A stretch of 64,000 bases of DNA from Dromaius novaehollandiae (GCF_036370855.1 NC_088105.1:8747619-8811618); one strand, 5' to 3'. Shown: positions 10,901 to 22,579, counted from the stretch's first letter. Notes: a model not told the origin generated them from the sequence alone. Made by a program: numbers and translations.

Positions 10901-12372
10901 CCTTGGAGGCAGGAGCAGCCGGGAGAACGACAGTGGGAGCACCCGGAGCAGATCCCTTCCCGCCTGCCCTCTGCCCGGGGGAAGGCCCCTCCGGGCTGTC
11001 GTTTCCCGTCTGCGAGGGCAGGACCCAGCGGGGCTCCCGCAGGGGACGAGCGCACAGGCGAGAAGGGCAAGTGGGCCGGCAGGGAGCCCGCTTCCCTTCG
11101 GAGGAGGCTGATCCCACAGGACGGGAGGCCGTGGAAGCCACGTGAACTGGAGGGGGCTGGTGCCCTTTCGGCTGGTAACTGTATGAGGGGAACCCTGACT
11201 AATCCAGCGGCTGCAAGAGTAAAACCGAGAACAGTCAAGTCTTTCCGAAGGGAACCGGTCCCAGCCCTGAAAGCCAGAGCGTCATTTAGCCACAAGCCAG
11301 GAAGGAGGAGGGAGAGCTCTTCCCGCCAACACGTCCCTGTTTTGATGCAGGGGACGGGCTGTAATTTGGTACCAACGGACAACAGGGTCTCTACACCGTC
11401 TCCAGCAGATGCTTTTGCTGCTGCTTGGGAGGCGGCTTGCAGCAGCGGCGGCGTAGCACGCCGTGCTGTCTCACCCGGCGAGGCCTCGGCTTGTGCTCCA
11501 ACCAGCACGGACCCCACCAGCGCGGGAGCAAGGTCAGCCTACGCTACAGTGCTGCCACTCTGAATCTCGTTAGCCTGGACAAATCCCACCTTGTCCCAGG
11601 GGAGGAGGAGGGATGTGAACAAGATCCAATGGGACGTAGGACATGACTTTTCCTGCTTTTTGCACAAGAAAAGCCCTAACTACCCTCTCAGCTAACTGCT
11701 GGCCAGGCCTGCGAGAAACAAGTTGTTCCTCTTCCCTTCTCTCCAGGATGGGTTTCCTTTCTTCCAGGTGGAAATGAACTTGCCAAACCCAAGGAAACCC
11801 ACCCTGAATGCTACGTCTAGGTAGGGAGTCAGAGGAAGGAACTGGGACTCCAGAAATCCAGAGCCAAACAGCCTGGTGCGTCCTGCCCGGGGGCTTGTTT
11901 CAATACAGGACTCCCTCCCCGAGCCGGGGACCCATCCTGAGCCGGGGGCCCGCAGCAGTGCTCAGCCACCAGAAAAGGCGGAGGAATTGCCACCGACCTC
12001 CATGAGCTGCCGGAGGGTGCCACCGCAGGCGCCGAGCTTGGTCATGGCGAAGGCTGTGGAGATGCTGAGGGGCGACATGAAGATGTTTTCCCCGTTGTCC
12101 TTGGAGTCGGCCACGTACTTGTAGAAGACCACAGCGAAGCGCGAGTTGGCCTTCGACAGCTCCCAGACGCGGGGGTTGGTGAACCCGGGGATCTTGTCTT
12201 TCTCTGCCTCTTGCCCCTCGCCGTCCTGCGGCTTCTTCTCCGGGTTGCGATAGATGCAGATGGGATTCACCGGGATGTCGCGTGGCTTCGCGGTGCAGAT
12301 GTCATCCACGACGTAGTGCTGAGGGGCGGCCAGAGCCCAGACGCCAGCGAGACACGCCACAAAAAGATACAT
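7793..12372 (-). CDS. SERPINC1: Antithrombin-III (serpin C1), complete coding region in six exons
   Basis: Secreted liver serpin that inhibits thrombin and factor Xa, accelerated by heparin. Coding exons on the minus strand: 12372-11998, 10030-9815, 9493-9356, 9269-8876, 8576-8512 and 7966-7793. They sum to 1362 nt (453 aa; human 464), with GT/AG borders and continuous phase; several exon lengths (216, 138, 65) equal the human ones as I recall them. Visible: an N-terminal hydrophobic signal peptide; six cysteines matching the three antithrombin disulfides (C26, C39, C116, C149, C268, C452); a heparin-binding helix D with K146, R150, K153, K154, K157; a serpin hinge [11 protein letters not shown]; and the scissile bond Arg415-Ser416. 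Sequons at N156, N176, N181 and N213. The start was set at the ATG opening the first strong exon; an upstream in-frame exon is possible (see 15027-15044). Identity is certain; only the extreme N-terminus is open. Confidence 0.97.
8512..8576 (-). CDS. SERPINC1: SERPINC1 coding exon 5
   Basis: Residues 375-396, 65 nt. It encodes the serpin signature [13 protein letters not shown] just before the reactive loop. Acceptor ttttag at 8577-8578; donor GAG|gtaagc at 8511. Confidence 0.95.
8876..9269 (-). CDS. SERPINC1: SERPINC1 coding exon 4
   Basis: Residues 244-374 plus one base of codon 375. It starts G-H-W-K and encodes the serpin core strands including [17 protein letters not shown] and [15 protein letters not shown], ending at [11 protein letters not shown]268 pairs with C452 in the family. 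Length 394 nt, about one codon longer than the human exon. Confidence 0.96.
9356..9493 (-). CDS. SERPINC1: SERPINC1 coding exon 3
   Basis: Residues 198-243, 138 nt, phase 0. It encodes [15 protein letters not shown] and the serpin strand motif [13 protein letters not shown]. Acceptor ttcttcag at 9494-9495, donor AAG|gtacag at 9355. Confidence 0.96.
9815..10030 (-). CDS. SERPINC1: SERPINC1 coding exon 2 (helix D)
   Basis: Residues 126-197, 216 nt, phase 0 on both sides. It contains [14 protein letters not shown], the helix D pentasaccharide-binding region, with one conservative change from human (Arg132 position is Lys). Sequons NKS and NET are conserved, and a further NIS at 181 is present where human has Asp. 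Confidence 0.96.
10031..11997 (-). other. SERPINC1 intron between coding exons 1 and 2
   Basis: A 1967 nt intron with GT/AG ends. It is G+C-rich in 10800-11560, where long open frames appear on both strands, but none shows a recognisable domain. I see no retroposon in it. Confidence 0.7.
11998..12372 (-). CDS. SERPINC1: SERPINC1 coding exon 1 (signal peptide and N-terminal heparin-binding segment)
   Basis: Residues 1-125. The hydrophobic leader ends around residue 16, followed by DICTAKPRD, a hallmark of the mature antithrombin N-terminus, and the serpin helix B motif [16 protein letters not shown]. The acceptor (tctggttgcag) is at 12376-12377, so the exon itself begins at 12375; the donor follows ATGGAG at 11997. 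The human N96 glycosylation position reads G-G-T here, so that sequon is absent. Confidence 0.96.
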
Positions 12373-12375
12373 GTC

Positions 12376-15026
12376 CTGCAACCAGAAGGAGAGAGCTTAC
12401 TACGCGCTCTGGCCCCAAGCAGACCTCGCCGCCACCGGCGAGCCCACCGCTTCTGGAAGTGGTACGCTCTGACAGCGCTTTCCCAAAGCCCGGGGTCCCG
12501 CACCCGCCTGCCACGGGATCCTGCGCAGCAGCGGCCGAAAGCACCCGGCTGCCCTGCTCGGCAGGTGAGTTGTGCTTGTGCTTCCATGCAACTTCTACTG
12601 ACCTTGGTTGTGGGGAGCCCCAGGTGCCCCCAGCCCCACGGAGCAGCCAGCCACAGTCAAGATGTTCTCAGCTCATTTCCTTCCCCATTTCCTGGGGGAA
12701 TCTCCTGCTTTCCTAGTGGGGCTCTAAGCGTCCCTGCTCTCCCCTGCCGCGGGCTCCTCTGGCCCTTGGCCGTGCTCGCCACAGCTTCACGCTGTCCAGG
12801 ATACCGATGCGGGAGCCACCGGAGCAGAGCAGCCTCGGCCAAAGGGGAAACCAGCCACGTTCGTCACCGCTGACCCCCACGGCCCGCCAGCGCCCACCCG
12901 GTGGGACAGCACCCGCGGGGGGAGCGCCAAGCCGGTCCCCGCTCCGTCAGCTCGAAGGCGCTGCAGGGTTTGCCACCCAAACTCCTCCCGCTCGGCACGG
13001 AGGCCGAGCGCCGCCCCGCAGAGCGACGCCCGCCCTTTACGGCACGAGCCCCGGCTATTTTTCAGGCCGGCTCTTCGCCGTCGCGCCGGGCGCAGAAGCA
13101 CCCCTCCCCGCTTCGCCGTTAGGCAGCGGCTCTCGCGTGCTCCTTTCCCACCGGCTCGAGCCCGTGCGCCAAGCGCTTCCCTCCCCGGGGGACCCCAGAG
13201 TGTTGCAGCATCCTCGCTGCCCCAGAAGGGTTGCTGGCAGGGAGGAAAGTGAGAATTGGGAAGGGCGTTTTTTTTCTGCTTTATCCACCTAAGTAGACTA
13301 GAAAGCCAAGAAACAAGTTGCCAATTCAGCTCCGAACCAGACGGCTCCAAGGAAGCCTGGAGAAACGCCGATGTCCCGCCCGGGGGGGCCAGCACAGGCG
13401 CTTCCCAGCCGCCTGGTCTCACCACCGCTTGCAGAGGGAGGGCAGCGCTCCCCAAGCCCGCTGCTAAAAAGCCCAACGAATGTTGACTAGCTCAAGCCAT
13501 TCTGAGCTGGGAAGGAAAGCCTTCTCCTTCCACCTCCAAGCCAGACTGGCGAGGCCGATCTCGCCCTTCTGCGGCCAGGCGGGAGGGCCGCAATTACTCA
13601 GGGCAGCCCAGCCTGGGAACTGGTCTCCACACCATGAAGCGTCGCTACAGGTGGGGGATAAAAAACGAGCATCTGCAAGGCAGGTAAGCGAGCTGTCCCC
13701 AGCCGAACCAGAGCCTCCGTGGGAGCTGGGGCGGGAGAGCCCCCTCGAACGGCTCCTCGGTCCCACGCGCAGGGCAAGCGCTTTGGCAGCAGCTAAAATC
13801 CATGGGTTCCTACAGAGGGAAACGAACCCGCGACAAGGCGTTAGGGCAGGAAATATTAGTGGAAACAGCTTCTCTTACCTGCCCCCGTGGCTCAAATCTG
13901 CTTTTAGGACGGAAACGCAAGTCGTTAGAGGACCGGCGGTCTCGCTTTAGGTCCGAGAGCGCCCAAGGCAGCCCAAAGCAGCTCCGCCGCTGAAGTCCCG
14001 GGCTCGCGCGGTGCTCGGACGAAAGCAAGGCAGGGTGGGAGGGGAGCGGGGCGCCGAGGCCAAAGGCTGACGACCGGCTGCAGCAGGTTAAGCAAAGAGC
14101 AGAACAGAGCAATGTTTAGTTTGAAAGAGGTTTTAAAGTTCAATCTGACAAGGGAAAGTTTGGCCACCTACCCCACGCCAGCGCCAGATGCCTTCGTTTC
14201 TTGCCACTAGAAAAATGAAGAAGTCCTACCACGAAAAACAAAACAACACAACACAACCCCAAACTTCCAAGCATTCAAATAAAACCTGAGATGTGCAAAC
14301 ACCTTAAATCACCATACTTCAGTATCTCATAGCTCAAGAAAAAACCATCAGCATAACCTCTTCTGGCCTCAGCGCCCGTACCCGCAAGGGCCAGAGTTCG
14401 ATGTGAATGGAGATCGTGGAAAGGGAAGAACGGGGAAGGCAGAGGAGGAGGTGCCCCGCTGCCCAGCTTTGCTCTCGCGGGAGCCCCTCCAGAGCCAGGA
14501 GTGCCCTGCTGAGAAACTGCCTCTGCCCCACAGAAACATCATTCTCACCCTCACTGCACATCAGTTTGATAATCAGCGCTATCTTCATCGAAAGCAAGCA
14601 TAACCCCCGCCACCATCCCCAGCAACACCTCCAAAATCACACGCAAGTGCCTGCGCCATAGATTTACCTTCTGCAAAACAGCTGTCAGGCCAGACCTGCA
14701 GTGCAGGTTGGTGCGTACTCTACACAGCCGTGTTTTAAATGCCTCTGCAGGAGGTAAAACGCCCTGCGAGAGAGGACTTTGCGCACGTTACCTGTTAGGG
14801 TGCTCCAAGTAGCTGCCACCTTGATTTTCCAAGGCAACAGCCAGGCCTGCAGGTCCCGGTGTCTCCAGGGGGAATTAGGGCTTCTCGCAGAGAGAGGCAG
14901 GCAGGCGTCCAAGCCCAGGCGGCCAGTCCCCGGGTGTTTAGAGAGAGTTAAACGCAGTGCAAAAGGGCAAACATCTCTGATTTTGCACATCCCACATATC
15001 TGCACCTGATGTGAATGAACTCTTAC
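12376..15026 (-). other. Presumed SERPINC1 intron 1 / 5' flank with embedded CpG island
   Basis: About 2.6 kb upstream of the first certain SERPINC1 exon. The segment 12800-13200 is strongly CpG-rich and G+C-rich, with a less dense tail to about 14080. Strong donor motifs occur on both strands: plus-strand cag|gtgagt near 12563 and cag|gtaagc near 13683, and minus-strand cag|gtaaga near 13878. No protein family is recognisable in any frame. Confidence 0.5.
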
Positions 15027-15044
15027 CAGTATGACAAAGTACAT
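15027..15044 (-). CDS. SERPINC1: Possible SERPINC1 upstream coding exon (6 codons)
   Basis: An ATG followed by five hydrophobic-leaning codons (M-Y-F-V-I-L) runs directly into a strong donor, CTG|gtaaga, at 15026. Spliced to the exon starting at 12375 it stays in frame and would precede the leader as MYFVIL-DMYLFV. The implied intron is about 2.65 kb, similar to human intron 1. An A/T-rich stretch with two TTAAT half-sites resembling an HNF1 site lies about 50-65 nt upstream (15094-15111). Against it: no sequence similarity to the human exon 1 UTR that I can see. The start in the next exon also gives a complete signal peptide. Confidence 0.33.
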
Positions 15045-17161
15045 TGGTATTGCAATTGCGTACTCGCTTTCCCTATAACAGAGGCCAAATGCCTAATTAA
15101 TGCCTATTAACACAGTGAGTTTAATTCCAGAATCCGGACTGCAGGCAAGCTTTTTCTTTTCCAAATATTCCAAAAATTCAATGTAGGGCTGAAGGGGTCT
15201 TTGAACTGCCCAAGCCATAGCCTGACACATGCTGCACTCAAAAATGATTAAAATGGCAATTTATGGCAAAGCACTCCTGCCTGGGCAGATCTGTACCCAA
15301 GGGAGCATCCAACATGACAAGTGCATTAATGAAAATTATGAGCTGCCTTGTTTGCTTTCATGGAGCGACTCCCCTTTTCCCAAAGCTGCTTTCAAAGACT
15401 CCCAAGGGGCAGATGGGGCCCAGCTCGCTCTGAACCGGTACCTGCTGCTGCTCAAAATCCTCGAGTGCCAAAGCTCTGCACCCGGCAGCTTCAGGCAGGA
15501 GGGATTAGCCATCACGCTTCATTTTTATGACCATGCTTGCAAGGCCTTCACAGTTGCCTCTCCTTCACCATCACCTCTTTTCTGGAGAAGCTGGGAAGAA
15601 AGCAGCACTTAGGGCTGTAAGAGGCTATCTTGGTATCTATACCCTGTCTGTCCTGCAGCAACCACCCATCCACCCCATTAAAAAAAAACCAACACCAACA
15701 AAAACATCCAGTTTTCTGCCACACTTCTCTTTAAATGCAGTTCTCTCTGTTAGAGCTGAATACTTCAAGGCTCCCGGCAGGAGAGGACAGCTGGAGGAAG
15801 CGCGAGGGCCCAACACCCATCCCGACAAAACAGGCATCGGGATCGGCTCCCTGGGCCGAGGCTGCTCCTGCGCTGGCACGGGAAGAGCTACGGCTCTTGG
15901 AGGAGCAGCAGCTTATTCCCTAGCGGAGGCTGTTCGACCAGTCTTGTATTTGTAGCCACCTGACGACTTGCTAAAGCCCACGCGAGGAGGGACCAGCCTT
16001 CACACCACTTCTCTGCTGAGATACCTGGCATCTCGGCGACTCCGGCACATACACCCTGGTCTCCGGTTGAGAGAGACTCATCACGCAAAATTTAGAAGAA
16101 TGTGCATTCAGCCCAGACAGCAAATGAGAGATATTTCAACATGTTCTCCATTAATTTATCATTTAATATAAATGTTGACAGTAAAGCAGGTAAGACCTTG
16201 TAGACACTTCCATCTATTTACAAACCAAGTAGTGAATCACCTCCTTTCTACTCGTTAAATTTTTTTTTTGTTTGTTTAACCTGCAACTCAGAGGAGCCTT
16301 AGACACGATGTGGAAGCAAGGCGAGACCCAGCCAGCTTCAAGAGAGAGAAAAGCAAGGTGAAGCAGAAATAGCGTTTCAACATATGGCTTTTTCCACATA
16401 ACCGCCATGCATGCACAACAGGTCTTTGCTGTGTTGTTGCTGAACACAAAAGCGATGCTTTCAGCTCTGTAGCACTAAAAAGGAAATAAGGAGAGGGATG
16501 CTGACTTTCTGATCTTGGGATCCTTTTGCCTCCTTCCATCCTTTCCTTCCCACTTCAGCACAACAACTACAAGGCTTCTCTTTCAGGTTTAAAATGTATA
16601 TTGAAGGAGTAAAACCACAGGGAGCTGAATGTAGCAAACTCTTCTGTCAACTCCTTTTTGTCGTCCTTTCCAAAAGGCAGTGAAGCTCCCGCCCTCCCAA
16701 GGAGGGACATCTCGGTGCTTTGCGGGCCGCCGAGTGCCTGCCCCGCAGCCAGGCCGGCGTGTGCACGACTCCGGTATCCCCCGACCTTGCAGAGATTGCC
16801 CTTCAGGGAACTCATTTCACACGCTCTCTAATCTCTACGCCTAGTAAAAATGTTGTGCTAGTTACAAACAATAACTATTCACAATATCAACCCAGTGCAG
16901 AGTCAGCCATCCCCTAAGGCTTGAGCTTTTTTTTTTTTTTTTTTTTTTTTTCCCTGATGGGGAAGAGAAGCAGGAAAGGAAGAAACCGAAGGAAGGAAAA
17001 GAAAAGCAAGAAAAGAACTAGTTCCACAAACAGAGAGAAACAATGACATTTTGTTTAGCATTGATTTATGAGAACACCAGACAAGGAATTTCACTTTCCC
17101 AAAATCCTAAATAAATTCAAGAAATAGTTCATAACCTGACTCAACAAATCTCACGGTCTCC
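15045..17161. other. Spacer between SERPINC1 5' side and RC3H1 3' end
   Basis: About 2.1 kb without a recognised gene. It includes a 25-nt poly-T tract at 16927-16951. SERPINC1 and RC3H1 are transcribed in the same direction, so this holds the upstream region of one and the downstream region of the other. Confidence 0.6.
16927..16951. repeat. Poly-T tract (25 nt)
   Basis: A homopolymer of 25 T. No retroposon body adjoins it on either strand that I can recognise. Confidence 0.9.
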
Positions 17162-17167
17162 TTTATT
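17162..17167 (-). terminator. Candidate distal RC3H1 poly(A) signal (AATAAA)
   Basis: AATAAA on the minus strand followed within about 20 nt by a GT-rich stretch (gtgagatttgttgag). Further AATAAA copies lie immediately upstream in a T/A repeat at 17185-17199. Confidence 0.4.
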
Positions 17168-19294
17168 AACCTAGACTATCCTTTTTTATTTTATTTTATT
17201 TTTTTGTTAAATATACCTCTGCAGGGCACAATCACATACAATCAATACGATTGGAAAATTACATGAGCTCTATCCCAAGCATATATGCACCAATGTTAAA
17301 AAGTTATTAAAAACAAACAAACCAAAAAAAAAAAAAATAAACTCCACCCAAAAAGGTGATAATGACTGCAGAATGTCTCGGGAGACTTGTATGACACTAA
17401 CAAGATCAAAGTAAACTAGGCTTACAAAACCAGGGAAAAAAACCCCATCTATGGAGAAATCCCACAACTGGAAGTAGATGATTTCAAAGGGGGGTGGGAG
17501 CAGTCACATAGAAAATCCCACAAGTCTTTCTCCCTCCTCCCGCACATGCCTCTCCTCTTCCTCCCCATAGCAACAAATACGATGGGGAAAGAGCTCTTGA
17601 CATTAAGCTACCACTTATAGAAAATCAGGAAAAATAATCAAGCTACAGCACAGTTGCTAAGCCGACTTCAAGCAAAGCTCCTCTTAGCCAAGAGGCTGCT
17701 TTAACAGCAAGCAGAGGCCAAAGGGGTAATGGGAACTCCTTAAAACTAGAAAAAACGAAGAGTCATTTGCTGTGTTGTATTTGCCCACGTTAGAGCAGCT
17801 CCACTCAGGAGAGGCTGCAGATTAAAGGTATCAGTTGTGAACAGGGCAGCAGCTGTGATGAGAAGGAGGTTTCTTCTGCCTCAAGTTGCTTTATACACAT
17901 ATAAAACGCTGCTGCCAAATCTCATTAAAAAAAGCTAGAAATAAAGAGGTCAGCGCACACGTCCAGTTGTGGGATCCATGCAGTACACAATCTGGTTTGG
18001 ATGCCAAAGACTTGTGAGTACTGTCTGCCACAGAATTATTAATAAATCCATTTAACATTACAAAGAAGCAAGTAATTTCTTAAACATCAAATACTCCACA
18101 AGATTTGCTTTTCTTTCCTTACAGATATATTTTTGCCCTACACATTTCATATGTAATTCCATCATACCTAATGCTTATTTTCAGAGATACCACCTCATCC
18201 GTTGTTGCATCTTCCCCAGGTTCATACTTTTAAATTGAAGTTGTATTGTGTTTTCCTACGATTTTCAGATCCAATAATCAGTTGTTTCCCAGAACACGAG
18301 AACATCCGAACACGTATATCCAGATACTCACTTTGCTGGATGAAGCAAGATTCCCCAAATTTCCCAAATGCTAAGCATTTGGCAATTTGCACTAAAATCA
18401 TACACAAACTCACTGGAATTGCAAAGACTGTGCCTCTCAAAGACCAGCTAATTATTTAAGTTACTAAGCTACAGGCATCTAAATTTGGTTATTATAGTCA
18501 CGTATTTTAAGCTTCAAATAACTGGGATGCTCCTCATGCAGCAAGGATAAAGACAAAGACAAATTCCCACGCGCTCCTTTTGTTGGGAAATTTTAGAAAA
18601 AGCTGCACCCTTCCTTACCCTAGCATTCAGAGGGTTTCCATAGCATGACATTACACTTGCCATTGAGACAAAGGAAAAAATAAAATTTTAAAATATGAAT
18701 TTTAAACTATATTTGCTCTCCTTTCCTTTCCAAAGCTGTGTCAGTGTATTCAAGGCTGTGTCTGTAGCACAAGAACTGCCTCCAAGACTGTGACAGCACT
18801 AAATGGTTACGTTCTTCCTGTACAAGAATAAAGACCCCATATTAACTGCGCAAGGAGACTGTGCCGGGGGAACATTTCCCCCAGCAGCTGACCTGCACTG
18901 AATAACTTGGACTCATTGGCTCTTCGGCATCTTTCTCCTTCCTGACATTTCAGCAAAAAAAGTAAGCATTTGCCGACAGTGCAACATGGAAAAAAAGACT
19001 CCCCAGTTAAGTTTCTACACTTTGGATATTTGATCCGAGACCAAATCAGTTAGTGCCACACTGTCTGTGTGCTCCCATACTGCAGGTGACAGCCATCTCT
19101 CTCATTATTATTTTTTTATTAGCACCAATGTTACATCCAAAAGGTGGCTCAGAGCAGCTGTCTCACTTTTCTCAAATTCAGAGTTTACATTTACTCAAGG
19201 AAGGCAGATATTTTTCCAGTTCCATGTCTAAATTACAGCTTTAAAAGACGCAAGAACTTTGCTTCCTCTTCACTGTGTTATAAAAAATTACACT

Positions 19295-19297
<3 letters not shown>

Positions 19298-19331
<34 letters not shown>
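19298..19331. repeat. Poly-T tract (34 nt)
   Basis: A homopolymer of 34 T, equivalent to poly-A in the sense of RC3H1 transcription. It could be an internal priming site in cDNA data. Confidence 0.9.
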
Positions 19332-19336
<5 letters not shown>

Positions 19337-20553
19337 CAGTGCTACCAACATTAGATGGGACAGAAAGTGTGTGTTTTGGAGATGGGAACCATGAGGACAA
19401 AAATCTGAATATGAAGGTGAAATCACGCCACAGGCAGTCTTGCTCTGCGTTCATTCTGACTACTCTAGGACTGTAATACTTCGTCATACACACACAAACA
19501 AATCCACACACTGCTTTTACGGTACCAATTTTTTCCCCTTTATTGAGCAGAGAAAATGAGTTGGCAGTCCTTCTGTTGAGCCTCAAGATTTTTAGCACTG
19601 AATGTCTTGGACCATAACAAGTGGTCTGAAATGGCTACTCAACTAAATATACCTTTTGCTGGGGTGCTTCAGAAAACTATCCTGTAGTCTGGTTCATTAT
19701 TGTTTAGACTTATAAATGGAAATGGCAAAAAGCTGAGGATTTATGTTACTTTTGCAGATTTCTCTGAACCTTAAAATAATATTCTGCAAGAGTTTAAGTT
19801 AGACTGAGAATGGGAAACATAAACAACTTTGTTGTATTGTCAATGAAAAGCCTCACTCCTAGTCCTTTCCAATAAAGAATTTGTCCCACTTTACTCAATT
19901 CTTGCTCCGAGACAATATCATCATACAAGTGTGCTTCTTCCACATCTAATTTAATGTAAAGCCACAGTTTGACAAGTCTTTTCAGTTCCAATGGGCTTAA
20001 AAGTCAAGAGTCACATTCGCAACGTAGATTTCTCTTTTACTATAATTGAAGAAATTTTAAATCAGTATTCAAGTCAATTTAGATTTAAACACTTACACGC
20101 AAGGCTTCTTTGATTATATAAATTTCTAAGTTCCTTCTCCCTCTCTAAATGAGCCGCTTCACCAGCTGGGAGCGCGCATGAGAGAATGAAAACATGTTAG
20201 CACACTCCAGATACATCTCAGTACATCGCAAATTTTATGACTACACAGAATGATTTTCCACCATTCAATGCATGGATAAGGCTTGACAATCATTAACTTC
20301 TGTAAGTTACTACTAGGATAATACAGTCAACTCACAAAACCCCACAAAGATTTGACAATCGGAACAGCTACACCGGGAAAAAAAACCCAACAAAACAAAA
20401 CAAAAAAACCAAAAAAGTGTAAAGCACAAGTCTTTGGCTCTCCTTTAAAGAAAAACAGCAGTTTACCATGTTTATACAGATCCCCCGTTTGCCTACCAGT
20501 AGGGGCAATATCACATTTGTGCATCACTGAGTAATAACACCATTAGAAAAGGC

Positions 20554-20568
20554 AACTTCACAGAAGTT
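20554..20568 (-). promoter_or_regulatory. CDE-type stem-loop in RC3H1 3'UTR (perfect stem)
   Basis: As RNA on the minus strand this reads AACUUC-UGU-GAAGUU: six Watson-Crick pairs closing a UGU triloop, with one more possible U-G pair outside. It fits the constitutive decay element consensus UUCYRYGAA with complementary flanks, the structure bound by the roquin ROQ domain, and has the same UUC-UGU-GAA core as the TNF element. It lies about 4.35 kb after the RC3H1 stop. Function is inferred. Confidence 0.55.
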
Positions 20569-22579
20569 ATTGGCTAAGCGAATTCATTTGAATGCTCTGT
20601 TTTGAGGCAGCAAGCTGTCACTGTTACACAATCAGGGAGGGTGAATGGGCAAGCCACAGAAGGAGAGAAAGGAAGGTGTGGACAAATGGGAGAGAATAAG
20701 GCTCCGAAGAAACCAGACAGAAAAGAAACTGAGAAGAAAGGGGATAGATAACAGTGCTGCAAGTCTGAAAGGTGCTCAGAGCTGAAAGCAAAGACCTACG
20801 CTACAAGGGGACAGGATATGGTAGTATACAAAAGGGGTGGAAGAAAAACTGTAGATTTCTTCTATCGAGAAAAGACAATTAGGTCTCAGGAAAGGAAGAA
20901 GGGAGATGTTCACAAAGGAAGAAAAAGAACAACGCAACAGAACTAAACATCATTTCTACACTGACTGAACCACTGCTTGACTTTCTAAAGCCTAGCCTAC
21001 TACTTGAAGCTTCCCATTTTTGGGGTTTTGTCCATTGCTGGCTGAAACCCTGCTATCAGTAAGTGTTCAAAGTTGTCCACTGCCTTAAGAAACCAAACCT
21101 ACCTACCGAATGATGCGGTAGTGCCCTGACACCACTGCAATACTGTTTCTGCTTGCTTGAGTAGAAGGAAGGGACCAAGCCAGTTTTTAGCCGAGACCAA
21201 TTTCACTGAAGCGGACGCTATTCCTGTACAACTGGGGCAATGACAGGATATAGGAATGAATGCAGCAGTATACAGAGTTGCTCCAGAAAGTGTCGTTCTC
21301 TGGTAACCGGCGATAGCCATCAGTGCTTCCGCTATTTGTGGAGCTATCTGTTCTCTCACTTCTGCTAGCTTGGTTTTCCACAAAAAGTGAAAATTTTAGG
21401 TGCAAGTTTCATACAGACTTAAAAGCATGTGTCGTAGTTTGTTATTTGACTTGTTTAATCAATTAAACTTTTCTAAAGATACAGAGAAAGGGCAAAAGGA
21501 GGGGGGGAACAAAGCCAAAAATCAATATTGTTTGTAGATATTAAACAAAAACTATTTAACAAGCCAAACTATAATATTGTGCAAACAGGACATTCACCTG
21601 GACACACTGATCACAACAAGGACACTATGCACAAAGTACAGCACGGAGAAAGCTGGACAAAGGAGAAAAAAATCTGTAAGGTCTCCTTTTTAATCTACAG
21701 CTTTTGGAAGCATTCACCATACGTAAGCCAGCAACGGAAATGTGAATAGCTCTTAACGTAGAACTCCTCCCAGAAGCAAAAGCTGGCAGGGAGGAGCAAT
21801 TTCAGATCTGGAAAGGATATCGGCTGACAGAAGTGATAACAGGTACAATCTTTTGCCCCTCCAGATTTCCTTCCTAGTGTTGAAAATAAATCCAGGGTTT
21901 CAGACCTACCGTAACCGTCTCTGAAAATTTAATTTACCTAAAGAAAGGTAAGAACATCTACATTCTGGGCTTGTCCTCCTAAATTAGAATATTGCACTAA
22001 TTATCTCAACTAAAATGAGCTTCCTGTGTTAAGACAGACACAGCAGGAAGACGTAAACTAACTAAAAACCACGAAGAGAAGGCTGACCTGATGGTGGTGC
22101 TCTGCACTTAAGGGAGGGAGAACACAGCACAGGGTCCTGGGTCAGTTCACCTGTGAGCATGCTGCCGGGGAACATGCTAAAAATCATCATGCCCTACGTG
22201 GAGAAGGGAGGAACAGACCTGACAGGCTCTAAACTGCATCAGCCTAGTTCTTCTCAGCTCGAAGGAGAGCAGCTGTAATGCTAGGTCTCAAGTAGGAGAT
22301 ATGGATGGATGGGGGTGGGGTGGAGATGAAGCTACCCTAGCGCAAAGATGACTCTCTGCCCAAAATGAAGAGGAAAAGAAAATAGATGAGCTTCAGAATT
22401 ACTTCTCTTGGCAGTTCAGAGGCCAAAGTTCGACTAAGAGTGAAATAAACCTGTGTAAGGACGTATGGAGGATGTGGGTACGTGCTGAAAAATGCCTTTA
22501 TCTTCATTCAGTGCTTCTACCTCCCAGACATTTGATCACAACAGCTGCGCTCATGCGAAAAAATTCTTAAAACATACCC

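Noticed and set aside
10843..11517. 224-codon minus-strand frame in a SERPINC1 intron
   Set aside because: Intronic, G+C-rich, overlapped by equally long frames on the other strand, no domain.
12211..12873. 220-codon plus-strand frame
   Set aside because: Overlaps SERPINC1 coding exon 1 in antisense and then G+C-rich intron. No domain.
12787..13476. 229-codon minus-strand frame in the SERPINC1 CpG island
   Set aside because: Low stop density from G+C richness explains it. No recognisable motif and no matching splice structure.
19278..19426. Lysine-repeat open frames next to the 34-nt T run
   Set aside because: They are translations of the homopolymer tract.
21181..21195. Another CDE-like core (TTCAGTGAA on the minus strand)
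   Set aside because: The loop AGU breaks the YRY consensus and the flanks do not pair.
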